Shown one piece after another: positions 14,759 through 21,762 of a stretch of 27,314 nt of DNA. The notes below the pieces were generated by a model. It was not told where the DNA came from. It worked only from the letters and a program-made list of their open reading frames with translations, and ran no database searches. This DNA comes from Spirochaetia bacterium (GTDB lineage Bacteria; Spirochaetota; Spirochaetia; Treponematales; Breznakiellaceae), in contig BNUY01000022.1 of the NCBI GenBank assembly GCA_025997715.1, forward strand, positions 1 through 27,314. Direction: 5' to 3'. The translations under genes were made by a program, and so were the position numbers. The stretch's first letter is position 1, and every line of letters begins with the position of its first letter.

Positions 14759-16660
14759 CTATATTGGGTATTTATCTAATCCAAAATAGATTATTTCTAA
14801 AATGCCTTTACTATTTATCCATAACAAAGTTATAAACATTATAGTATACAAAATATATTTTATCATATAATATTTCGATAATATTTTTTCAAACCCTAAT
14901 ATAATGAGTGATATAAATGCCCATGAAAAATAAAGAGTATAAAGAATGAGCCCATTCTCAGCGGTTCCCCAGCCGATTAAACACAATATTAAAAAAGAAA
15001 AAAATACCCAGCCCATACAAGTACGTGCAAATGTCTTTTTATTATTTAAAACAAAACCAAGGATTGAAAGAAGTAATATAATAATACCCTTTATGTTAAG
15101 AGTTGTTATATTACCTAACTGCCACGTTGCATATCCATTTGAATAATTGATACTCGCTTCGTCGGGATGAAATAAACAAAGTGAAACAAAATTGATATAT
15201 TGCAACAGTCTATTTGAAAAATCTATGCTTTTTCCTCCAAAACTGTTCAATAATCCGGCAATAGTCCCACCACCGCCGATAGGTATAATGTTTACAAGCA
15301 ATAATTGAAACTGACCTGCCAATATAATAATTATAACAAACAATAATGCAAGCTTTAAAAGAGTTTTAATAGACTGTTTTACATTTTTTGAATCCATCAA
15401 TAAAGGAAACAATATGCCACTTGGCATTAAAGAACCAGTAGCCGCAATTAGCAAAAATTTTTTATAAATACTGTTATTTAAACATGAATAAATAAAAACA
15501 ATAAGCCAAAAAACTGCAAAAACATATTGCTCTGCCATAACTGAAAAAAGCAATGTTGGATATAATGATAAGCAAATTAATGAAAAAGCCAATTTAGATA
15601 GTATATCACGAAACAGCAAGCGCGCGATTAACAATATACAAATTTGTAATAAAATTGCTTGTATTATGGTAATAATTATTGGGTATGCATTGGGTATGGA
15701 AAAGAATATTTTTGAGACAATCCATGCAATAGTACCAAATGGCAGTGCAAACAGTCCAAATAATGGTTGTCTGATATCATTTTCGGGTGCACCGATATTC
15801 ATATATACATTAGTTTCCATAAGGTTTCCTGAATCGGACATATAGATTATGTCAAAGTCGACAATAGAACCATTATACTCTGCCCCATAGAATACATTTG
15901 TTTTAGTAAATACAACTGAGATAAATATACACATAAAAATACTAATCACAATAAGAAGCATTTTTTCGGTCTTATCTATATTTTTGAAAAAGAGTTTACA
16001 TTTTGGAGCTAATAGAATAAAACACCAATAATACAAAAATGACACAAATAGTACGGCCGCGATAATAATACAAATAGCACATAAATTAACAATCAAATTA
16101 TGGGTATTTACAATATACTTATCTCCAAACCGTTGCGTATTAAGATATATCGCAGAAATCGAAAAAATTATAGACAAAAGTGCGTTGTATTTTTTGAAAT
16201 TTGACTGTATAACTCTCTGCAAAACATTAAAATTGATAAATATAATTGCAAGAATGAAGGATGATAATATAACATCTATTGTCGTGGTAGACCCTCTGCT
16301 CAAAACAAAAGTCAAGAAAGTCCCACAAGAAATAAATAAAATATTTAGACATTTTAATTTAAGAGACATATTCGTAAATTTTGTGAATAAACAAATTATT
16401 GTGTATGACAGTTTTCTACAAACAAATAATAGAAAAACTGAAAAAAACATAAGAACAAGGCTGTAATGAATAAGTGTTTTATGCCAGTTTTCATAAACAA
16501 TAGATTTGTCTGCGGAAAAATTTTCTGCAAAGATAATTATAGCATTCCGTATTGTATAAGACAATGACAATACAAGAGCAACGAATATCAAGATTGAGGA
16601 GCTCATAATAAAAAACAGCCTCATTTTTTTTAGAATTTTATCATTTTCTGCAAATTTCAT
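14759..16660 (-). CDS. Large polytopic membrane protein, probable GT-C-type glycosyltransferase
   Basis: The protein has about 633 residues and 12 or more membrane segments. A larger soluble loop lies between the early and late segments (FYGAEYNGSIVDFDIIYMSD ... GAPENDIRQPLFGLFALPFG). An acidic residue pair in the first large loop and multi-pass topology are the layout of polyprenyl-phosphate-sugar-dependent GT-C enzymes. The loop motif NIGAPENDIRQPLF resembles those proteins only in style. ATG 16660 is preceded by AAGGAG overlapping the upstream gene's stop; a start at 16702 would overlap that gene by 33 bp. It is the last gene of an operon with a UbiA-type prenyltransferase and an EamA-type transporter, which supports use of a lipid-linked sugar at the outer face of the inner membrane. 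A role as a flippase or polymerase is possible. GC content is very low. Confidence 0.65.
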   Translation of the reverse strand: MKFAENDKILKKMRLFFIMSSSILIFVALVLSLSYTIRNAIIIFAENFSADKSIVYENWHKTLIHYSLVLMFFSVFLLFVCRKLSYTIICLFTKFTNMSLKLKCLNILFISCGTFLTFVLSRGSTTTIDVILSSFILAIIFINFNVLQRVIQSNFKKYNALLSIIFSISAIYLNTQRFGDKYIVNTHNLIVNLCAICIIIAAVLFVSFLYYWCFILLAPKCKLFFKNIDKTEKMLLIVISIFMCIFISVVFTKTNVFYGAEYNGSIVDFDIIYMSDSGNLMETNVYMNIGAPENDIRQPLFGLFALPFGTIAWIVSKIFFSIPNAYPIIITIIQAILLQICILLIARLLFRDILSKLAFSLICLSLYPTLLFSVMAEQYVFAVFWLIVFIYSCLNNSIYKKFLLIAATGSLMPSGILFPLLMDSKNVKQSIKTLLKLALLFVIIIILAGQFQLLLVNIIPIGGGGTIAGLLNSFGGKSIDFSNRLLQYINFVSLCLFHPDEASINYSNGYATWQLGNITTLNIKGIIILLLSILGFVLNNKKTFARTCMGWVFFSFLILCLIGWGTAENGLILYTLYFSWAFISLIILGFEKILSKYYMIKYILYTIMFITLLWINSKGILEIIYFGLDKYPI

Positions 16661-16668
16661 TGAACTAT

Positions 16669-17034
16669 CTAACTCCTTGCCACTAAAATAATGCCAAAAC
16701 ATACAATGATAATCCCAACAATCCTCACCATAGAAACATGCTCGTGAAGCAGTAAAGCTCCCATTATTGTTACCAGAATATAACCTAAACTTGAAAATGC
16801 GTAGGCGTAACTTACTTCAACTTTTGACAATATAATTATCCAGATGAGTATGCTAAATCCATAACATAAAAATGAAATCCATAGAAATATATTGCCTAAA
16901 AGTTGGGGCAAATATGATATAAAGTTTTTGGCTTCGATATTTATTTCACCGATTTGCATCATTGCTTTGCGCATGAGGATCTGCGCGCCCGCGTTTAACG
17001 AAACACTGGTAAGAATCAGAACTATATTTTTCAT
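16669..17034 (-). CDS. Small EamA/SMR-type membrane transporter (121 aa)
   Basis: A four-helix membrane protein of the drug/metabolite transporter superfamily, half the size of standard EamA proteins, like SMR and ArnE/ArnF. The start MKNIVLILTSVSLNAGAQIL, followed by MRKAMMQIG, is the usual first helix and loop. VSYAYAFSSLGYILVTIMGA carries the Tyr-Ala-Phe-Ser/Gly motif of helix 3, and GIIIVCFGIILVARS closes helix 4. Such proteins often flip undecaprenyl-phosphate sugars across the inner membrane, acting as dimers. Its ATG overlaps the prenyltransferase stop in an ATGA, and the next gene follows after 8 bp, so the three genes are one tight operon. Confidence 0.8.
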   Translation of the reverse strand: MKNIVLILTSVSLNAGAQILMRKAMMQIGEINIEAKNFISYLPQLLGNIFLWISFLCYGFSILIWIIILSKVEVSYAYAFSSLGYILVTIMGALLLHEHVSMVRIVGIIIVCFGIILVARS

Positions 17035-17927
17035 TTAACGATCCCGGCCAAATTGACAATAAATAATGCTGATGCAAAATAAAGCAAAACCAAAACAATG
17101 AGGATTTTATCGTGGAATAATACGGTGGTCGGATCACCGTCAGAATCCGCTTCTGCGCTTAAACTGTATTTGAGAAGCAATACCACCACAAGCGGTATGG
17201 TAAACACAAATGCGTTTGAGTGAAAACGCGCCACCGTTACGGCATCTATACTCCACAGGGAGTAAAACACAATACATAAGGTTTGACAAACATACATATT
17301 TTTATCGAGAAAATTGTATGAATAGGCCTTTGTTACCTTCCGTGTTTCTTTTCCCTGCTGCAGCATTTCATTGCGTCTTTTGCCAAACCCCATATAAAAT
17401 GCTCCAATGGTAACTACTAAATAAAGCCACACTGATATTTCCACGCCTATTATTAACCCGCCGAATATAACCCGAAAAACAAAACCGCTTGCAAGGATAA
17501 CAATATCAATGATTGGTATATTTTTTAATCCGCGGCTATACAATATATTTAACACTAAATACAAACAGAGAACACATAATGCAAAAACACTTTTATAAAT
17601 TCCGGTGAGAATTATTATAATCCCCATAAGAATGAAAAGAAATAGCGCCGTTATTACCGCGCTTCTTTTTGATATTGTTCCTGCCGCCAAAGGCCTTTTA
17701 CATTTTATTGTATGGAGTTTGTCCTTTTCAATATCTTTTATATCGTTGAGTATATATACAATAGATGATAGCAGCGAAAAAACAATAAAGCCAAAGATAC
17801 CGGTATAAACATTTTTTACATCATAGAATGATAAACTAAAAAACAAGGGAACAAGTACCAGCGTATTTTTTACATAATGCTTTACGCGGAGGAGGGTGAT
17901 ATATTCCTTGATAGTATATGCCTTCAT
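17031..17927 (-). CDS. UbiA-family prenyltransferase, decaprenyl-phosphate phosphoribosyltransferase-like
   Basis: This 298-aa integral membrane enzyme has eight to nine helices. The Mg-diphosphate-binding motif NDIKDIEKD (residues 61-69) is followed by HTIKCKRPLAAG. Both the LRVKHYVKN start and the KCKRPLAAG motif are typical of the branch that moves ribose 5-phosphate from PRPP onto a polyprenyl phosphate (Rv3806c/UbiA type), rather than of quinone or heme prenyltransferases. The second Asp-rich region is weaker. With the transporter and membrane protein downstream it probably starts a pathway for a lipid-linked pentose used in cell envelope glycosylation. The epimerase partners seen in mycobacteria are not in this window. 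Confidence 0.8.
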   Translation of the reverse strand: MKAYTIKEYITLLRVKHYVKNTLVLVPLFFSLSFYDVKNVYTGIFGFIVFSLLSSIVYILNDIKDIEKDKLHTIKCKRPLAAGTISKRSAVITALFLFILMGIIIILTGIYKSVFALCVLCLYLVLNILYSRGLKNIPIIDIVILASGFVFRVIFGGLIIGVEISVWLYLVVTIGAFYMGFGKRRNEMLQQGKETRKVTKAYSYNFLDKNMYVCQTLCIVFYSLWSIDAVTVARFHSNAFVFTIPLVVVLLLKYSLSAEADSDGDPTTVLFHDKILIVLVLLYFASALFIVNLAGIVK

Positions 17928-17939
17928 ACCATTTCCTTT

Positions 17940-17968
17940 AATCCGCTAAAAACGGCGTAATACCCTCT
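17940..17968 (+). repeat. 29-bp imperfect direct repeat, left edge of the island
   Basis: AATCCGCTAAAAACGGCGTA and the next 9 bp match 22547-22575 at 26 of 29 positions, in the same orientation. It lies just upstream of the prenyltransferase gene and starts the accessory island. Confidence 0.6.
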
Positions 17969-18036
17969 GCGTGTATGAAAATTCATACACTGATTGCCGT
18001 AATAACCGCCTAAACAACCTCTTTTCGGCTAAAGAG

Positions 18037-18110
18037 AATTATCTATTTGCTAAGGCAATTATCTATATGCTTATTCACTTTGTCAAGCTAATAGCATAGT
18101 AAATTATCTA
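18037..18110 (+). promoter_or_regulatory. Three direct AATTATCTA repeats, candidate operator of the XRE regulator
   Basis: AATTATCTA occurs at 18037-18045, 18057-18065 and 18102-18110, the first two exactly 20 bp apart within a longer imperfect repeat starting GCTAA. The third copy covers a possible -10 box. The repeats lie in the gap before the XRE gene, and between it and the divergent prenyltransferase operon. Autoregulation by the XRE protein is an inference. Confidence 0.5.
18080..18108 (+). promoter_or_regulatory. Candidate sigma-70-type promoter for the XRE gene
   Basis: TTGTCA at 18080-18085 and ATTATC at 18103-18108, with a 17-bp spacer and the ATG 17 bp further on. The -10 overlaps one of the repeated AATTATCTA sites. 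Confidence 0.45.
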
Positions 18111-18124
18111 AGGGGCTATGTTTT

Positions 18125-18469
18125 ATGGATGAAGGGGATTTACGGCGTATTTTGAGTATAAATTTAAAAAGATATCGCAATTTCCGCAAATTTTCACAGA
18201 CTGAATTGGCGGAAAAGCTTGATATTTCCATCCCCTTTTTAAGTGATATTGAAAACGGGAAAAAATGGGTTTCGCCCCGTACCTTGGCAAAAATGGCCGA
18301 TGTCTTTAATCTTGAAGCCTATGAACTGTTGCGTCCGGCAGAGACCATTCCGGATGATGCGATAAATATCATTGAAAAATACACCGCCGATATGTATACC
18401 GCCTTCGGGCAATCCTTGGAGGAACTTCATAATAGATACATTTCTGATTTAAGCAATAAAAAAAAATAA
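18125..18469 (+). CDS. XRE-family DNA-binding regulator
   Basis: This 114-aa protein has a classic HTH_3 domain at about residues 8-64: LRRILSINLKRYRNFRKFSQ, then TELAEKLDISIPFLSDIENG (recognition helix), and VSPRTLAKMADVFNLEAYEL. The C-terminal ~50 residues are helical and probably mediate dimerisation (YTADMYTAFGQSLEELHNRY). GGGGC lies nine bases before the ATG. It is the first gene of the accessory island and is well placed to control the genes downstream or itself through the repeats upstream. A relic of the same C-terminus (FGQSLDD) appears at the right edge of the island near 22583. Confidence 0.9.
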   Translation: MDEGDLRRILSINLKRYRNFRKFSQTELAEKLDISIPFLSDIENGKKWVSPRTLAKMADVFNLEAYELLRPAETIPDDAINIIEKYTADMYTAFGQSLEELHNRYISDLSNKKK

Positions 18470-18582
18470 CGTTCTTCCTTTGGATGACAGCCCCAAAGGT
18501 ACCTGTCACCAAATTACGGAACTCATTATAGGTGGGAATTCTATTACTGGTAACCTCGATGGTGACTATCACCACTTTTCGG

Positions 18583-18653
18583 GTTGACGGGGTTGCATGT
18601 CGGCGGTATAATTTAACTAAAGATGAAATGAGAGCAGTAAAGGACGGAGGTTA
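18583..18653 (+). repeat. Tail module A (VDGVACRRYNL-TKDEM type), before the UPF0175 gene
   Basis: The translation VDGVACRRYNLTKDEMRAVK followed by DGG and a stop aligns without gaps to IDRAVYELYNLNGDEIKGIG in module D. The end of the module (GGACGGAGG) supplies the Shine-Dalgarno sequence for the ATG at 18658. The 110 bp upstream (18470-18582) hold no gene that I can see. Confidence 0.65.
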
Positions 18654-18657
18654 AAGT

Positions 18658-18927
18658 ATGAATGATAGCCAAACTATTACCCTTCATATGCCGGATACGC
18701 TATACGGTATAATCGGCAATGATGATCGTGCAGTTGAAAAGGACATTTATCGTGCGTTGGCAATAAAGCTGTATCTTGATGAAAAGATGAGCATAGGGAA
18801 AGCATCCGAAATAGCCGGGATGAACCGGGTGGATTTTGAAACATATCTTTCAGAACATCAGATACCCATTTCCCTTTTAACCTATGAAGATATAATGCAG
18901 GATGTTCAAAAAATGCGGGATGTATAA
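18658..18927 (+). CDS. UPF0175-family antitoxin
   Basis: An 89-aa protein with the UPF0175 pattern: a short beta start, then DIYRALAIKLYLDEKMSIGK, ASEIAGMNRVDFETYL and ISLLTYEDIMQDVQ. The middle part is a small helix-turn-helix-like domain (SIGKASEIAGMNRVDFETYL). Family members neutralise a PIN-domain partner and likely bind the operon promoter. GGAGG sits nine bases before the ATG. The PIN toxin starts six bases after its stop, so the two form a type II toxin-antitoxin operon. Confidence 0.88.
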   Translation: MNDSQTITLHMPDTLYGIIGNDDRAVEKDIYRALAIKLYLDEKMSIGKASEIAGMNRVDFETYLSEHQIPISLLTYEDIMQDVQKMRDV

Positions 18928-18933
18928 ACTGGT

Positions 18934-19425
18934 ATGATTGTTGTTGCCGATACCGGATCCTTGATCTCATTAGCGATCATAGATAAACTTTCCCTGTTGG
19001 AATGCATCTATGGTGAAGTGTATATTCCCGAGGCGGTATGGGATGAATTAATGAAATGTGCTGATGAATTTAATATACCGAAAATAATGTCCTATAGAGA
19101 AAAAACAAAAAAGATAACAATTAAAAATAAGCATCAGCAAGTAATAGACAAAGGAGAATCCGAGGCAATAACCCTGTACCAGGAAATTAATGCGGACTAT
19201 CTTTTAATAGATGATAAAATTGCACGGAAAATAGCGGAGCTTGATTCTGTAGTATGTATTGGCACATTGGGTGTTTTAACAAAGGCAAAAGAAAATAAAT
19301 TAATTGATATACTGCGTTCTTATTTCCTAATCCTGCTGGAAAAAAACCGTTATTATTCTAAACCATTGTTGAACCGCATATTGAAGGCAAACGGCGAGGA
19401 AGAAATTGGTGATAGTAATGTATAA
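18934..19425 (+). CDS. PIN-domain toxin, DUF3368 type
   Basis: A 163-aa putative ribonuclease. Acidic active-site residues of the PIN fold are visible: Asp6 in VVADTGSLISL, Glu75 in KGESEAITL, and Asp93/Asp94 in LLIDDKIARKIA. The IGTLGVLTKAKE segment and the C-terminal helix (LLNRILKANGEEE) fit the DUF3368 branch that pairs with UPF0175 antitoxins. Toxins of this type are thought to cut RNA and stop growth until the antitoxin is renewed. The gene appears intact, so this TA pair may be active, unlike the one at 4.1-4.5 kb. Confidence 0.9.
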   Translation: MIVVADTGSLISLAIIDKLSLLECIYGEVYIPEAVWDELMKCADEFNIPKIMSYREKTKKITIKNKHQQVIDKGESEAITLYQEINADYLLIDDKIARKIAELDSVVCIGTLGVLTKAKENKLIDILRSYFLILLEKNRYYSKPLLNRILKANGEEEIGDSNV

Positions 19426-19549
19426 CCATCATATTGACGAGGCGGTATATTGGCTGTATAATTTAGATAAAGGTAATACACGCAATGAGATTGCGGAAAC
19501 AATACTATTACTTACTGGAGGAATTAAATGCCTAGAGCAGAAGACTTAA
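19418..19549 (+). CDS. Small ORF encoding tail module B (43 aa)
   Basis: MYNHHIDEAVYWLYNLDKGN starts inside the last codons of the PIN gene and runs past the next gene's ATG. It holds module B (IDEAVYWLYNL) almost from its start. It could be translated by coupling with the toxin, or may only be a relic. I know no function for such a short form. Confidence 0.35.
   Translation: MYNHHIDEAVYWLYNLDKGNTRNEIAETILLLTGGIKCLEQKT
19433..19527 (+). repeat. Tail module B, before the 70-aa gene
   Basis: It encodes IDEAVYWLYNLDKGN...NEIAE, and ends in CTGGAGGAATTAA just before ATG 19528. It is longer than the others by an insertion after the LYNL motif. Confidence 0.65.
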
Positions 19550-19740
19550 ACGAAAAAGAAATCGAATCTATCGTTTCTAATGTTGAATCCGCCGTTAGCA
19601 CCGGAAAAATCGGACGGGTAAGTGATGAAGAAATAATGCGAACCCGGCTTGCTGCTTTGGAAAATACAATTGCCCAGTTCAATAGAGACTTGGATATGCT
19701 CTATGTATCAAAGGGTATGCGACGTGAAGTTGCAAGGTAA
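19528..19740 (+). CDS. Small unknown protein (70 aa)
   Basis: It begins MPRAEDLNEKEIESIVSNVE and continues SAVSTGKIGRVSDEEIMRTR before a probable coiled coil (LAALENTIAQFNRDLDMLYV). It is highly charged and helical, with no membrane segment. GGAGG seven bases before the ATG makes translation likely. The next tail module (C) follows 16 bp after its stop. I do not recognise a family. Its place between a TA pair and the ATPase/nuclease pair would fit an accessory or scaffold subunit, but nothing proves this. Confidence 0.6.
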   Translation: MPRAEDLNEKEIESIVSNVESAVSTGKIGRVSDEEIMRTRLAALENTIAQFNRDLDMLYVSKGMRREVAR

Positions 19741-19756
19741 GAACAACGTAAAACCA

Positions 19757-19840
19757 ATTGACAGGGCAATCAAGGCAGTTTATAAGTTGTATAGGTTGAG
19801 TGAGGATGAAATAAAAGTAGTAGAGGGAGAGAAAAGATAA
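19757..19840 (+). repeat. Tail module C, before the ATPase gene
   Basis: It encodes IDRAIKAVYKLYRLSEDEIK, then VVEGEKR and a TAA overlapping the ATPase start in TAATG. GAGGGAG at its end acts as the ribosome site for the ATPase. This copy has the most complete match to the tail seen at the end of many restriction-modification proteins. Confidence 0.7.
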
Positions 19841-21090
19841 TGACAAACGCAATCAGCCGCGTGGAAATAAAGGACTTTTTAGTATTTAAGAGCGACTTCG
19901 CTGTGGACTTTTGCCCCGGCGTGAATATCATCATTGGCGGCAACGGTAGCGGTAAAACGACATTACTGAAAGTGCTGTATGCGGCACTGGCAGAAGAGAA
20001 AGATGTGAATACCGCGATGGCTATCAAAGAGCAAGGTAAAGAAGTTCGCGGATACAGTTTTATTCCAATGAAGAGCATCTCTTGGCGCGATATTGCACCG
20101 CAAGTTGACGCTCGTTATAGTATAACTGTTAGTGCTATTGATGCTAACGACGAGATTATTGCAACTACCACGGAAACATCTGATGATTTTATCAGTGTTA
20201 TAGGGCAAAATGGTAAACCTGTTGCTCTTAGCCAACTTCCAAAGGAGCTTCGTGTTCGCAAGCTCAATCAAGGGAAAAGTTTGTTAGTCAAGAGCCTAAC
20301 CTATATTCCTGAGTTTGACTTATTGAAAGTTGTCCAGAACTTCACGAAAGAACTCAGGATGTTCATTAATGGGAGTTCTGACTCTCATACTCAGTGGTTT
20401 AATGGGGAAATTTTGTCACAAGAACAAAGAACTAATGGTAATCTCGGGAAGCTCATTGAGGATATGATTCACCTGTATTGTCCTGACGCAGCTTCAAAAT
20501 CGTTGTTTATAAAGTTGTTTAATATTGCGAACACAGCGCAAGCGTTCTTTACTGAGAAAAAAGCTGCGGTAATATGTGATGCTATAGGTAAATTACTTGG
20601 AGAAAAAGGTATAGCATTCTCTGGAGTAGAGTTCAGTCAAGACTTACAGTCATTCGTATTTTCAAATGGTGTAACCGCAATGTATGAGGCTTCTGGTGTG
20701 CGTAAATTTGGGCTTTTATGGCTTCTTATCAAATATCACTTAATCGAAATTTCGAGTGGTTCAATACTATTTTGGGACGAACCGGAAAACAGCCTAAATC
20801 CTGAACTCATTCCCACCCTTGTTGACATTTTACTTGAATTACAAAAGGATGGGGTGCAGATATTTATTGCTACACATAGTTACGATGTTGCTCGGTGGTT
20901 TGAATTGAACAAGAAGGCCGAAAACGCTCTCCGTTATTTTAATTTACGCAAAATGGACATCGGAATTGCCGCCGATGTTGCGGAAGATTATGTGTCGCTT
21001 CCGAATAGTGTTATTGAAGATGCGGGTGATAAGCTTCTTCGCCGTGTGACTGAGGTAGCAGCAGAAAAGGCGGGGGTGGCCTTGAAATGA
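19840..21090 (+). CDS. AAA/SMC-like ATPase (AAA_15/AAA_21 type)
   Basis: A 416-aa ATPase of the ABC/OLD-like class. It opens with the strand pattern VEIKDFLVFKSDFAVDF and a Walker A motif GGNGSGKTT (residues 33-41). A helical and beta insertion spans the middle, with a weak signature-like ASGVRKFG near 285-292. Walker B is ILFWDEPENSLNPEL (about 308-322), with the catalytic Glu after Asp, and the switch His is in IATHSYDVA (about 345). Such stand-alone ATPases are the sensor or motor subunits of many defence systems (PARIS, Septu, Gabija, retron-linked and others). Its stop overlaps the next gene's ATG by four bases (ATGA), so the two products are probably made together and act as a complex. 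Module C supplies its ribosome site. Confidence 0.9.
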   Translation: MTNAISRVEIKDFLVFKSDFAVDFCPGVNIIIGGNGSGKTTLLKVLYAALAEEKDVNTAMAIKEQGKEVRGYSFIPMKSISWRDIAPQVDARYSITVSAIDANDEIIATTTETSDDFISVIGQNGKPVALSQLPKELRVRKLNQGKSLLVKSLTYIPEFDLLKVVQNFTKELRMFINGSSDSHTQWFNGEILSQEQRTNGNLGKLIEDMIHLYCPDAASKSLFIKLFNIANTAQAFFTEKKAAVICDAIGKLLGEKGIAFSGVEFSQDLQSFVFSNGVTAMYEASGVRKFGLLWLLIKYHLIEISSGSILFWDEPENSLNPELIPTLVDILLELQKDGVQIFIATHSYDVARWFELNKKAENALRYFNLRKMDIGIAADVAEDYVSLPNSVIEDAGDKLLRRVTEVAAEKAGVALK

Positions 21091-21635
21091 AACTAACCGA
21101 GAGCGGTATGGAATTTGATTTTTCTGCGTTCAATTCTGCCAAATGCTATGATACGCCGGAAAACCAATGTGCAGGATTGAAAATAGTGGATTTTATCGCG
21201 GAGAATGACGAGGCGCATTTTTTCATTGAGGTAAAGAACTATGTAAATGTGTCTGCTAACCCACTTGTTCAGATAGCAATAGGCAAGCGGCAGAAAACAG
21301 ACTATCTGATGTTAAATGATCCGGTTGCTGCATTTCCGCTCGAAATAGGGATGAAATTCAAGGATAGTATGTTGCGGTGGCTTGCGTCCGGCAATGAATT
21401 CACAAAGCCGATTGCGTTATTGCTTATTGTGAATCTGCCTACATTATTTCAGTCACGCGATATTGAGCTCTTGAGACGGCGCATTACAGGTTACATACCG
21501 GATGGGATAAACACACAACTTGAACAGTTTCCTAAAATGACAAAAGTGTTTTTCGATATGATGAATGTTGCAGAAGGCCGATTGCGCTATGGGGTAAGCG
21601 TGTCGGTACAATCATCTACCTCGGAAAATGCTTGA
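21087..21635 (+). CDS. Putative PD-(D/E)xK nuclease partner of the ATPase
   Basis: This 182-aa protein begins MKLTESGMEFDFSAFNSAKC. Its core reads KIVDFIAENDEAHFFIEVKN: Asp35, then Glu48-x-Lys50 at the end of a beta strand, the spacing of the PD-(D/E)xK nuclease fold. Gln62 in VQIAIGK fits the helix that often follows. The C-terminal half is helical and strand-mixed (FTKPIALLLIVNLPTLFQSR) with no known domain. The ATPase overlap points to an effector that cuts nucleic acid when the ATPase senses infection or foreign DNA. The catalytic motif is short, so a non-nuclease role cannot be excluded. It is not an HNH (Septu) or TOPRIM/DUF4435 (PARIS) effector as far as I can see. Confidence 0.7.
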   Translation: MKLTESGMEFDFSAFNSAKCYDTPENQCAGLKIVDFIAENDEAHFFIEVKNYVNVSANPLVQIAIGKRQKTDYLMLNDPVAAFPLEIGMKFKDSMLRWLASGNEFTKPIALLLIVNLPTLFQSRDIELLRRRITGYIPDGINTQLEQFPKMTKVFFDMMNVAEGRLRYGVSVSVQSSTSENA

Positions 21636-21696
21636 GTTGAAGTGCAGGGAACAAGCGGAAACTGTCCCTCAAACAAAGACCATGAGAGGACGGCAG

Positions 21697-21762
21697 ATTG
21701 ATAGGGCGGTGTATGAGTTGTATAATTTAAATGGAGACGAGATTAAAGGGATCGGAGGAAAA
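21697..21762 (+). repeat. Tail module D, before the zinc-finger gene
   Basis: It encodes IDRAVYELYNLNGDEIKGIG in frame with the gene that follows, and ends in CGGAGGAAAA before ATG 21763. The frame is open upstream to about 21628, so the module could be an N-terminal extension, but the strong ribosome site inside it argues for a start at 21763. Confidence 0.7.

Noticed and set aside
14946..15146. Plus-strand small frames within the AT-rich operon
   Set aside because: They lie opposite a well-formed polytopic membrane protein and have no start signals.
18583..21762. Integron cassette array with attC sites
   Set aside because: The modules are protein-coding, lack the paired R/L boxes of attC, and no integron integrase is visible.
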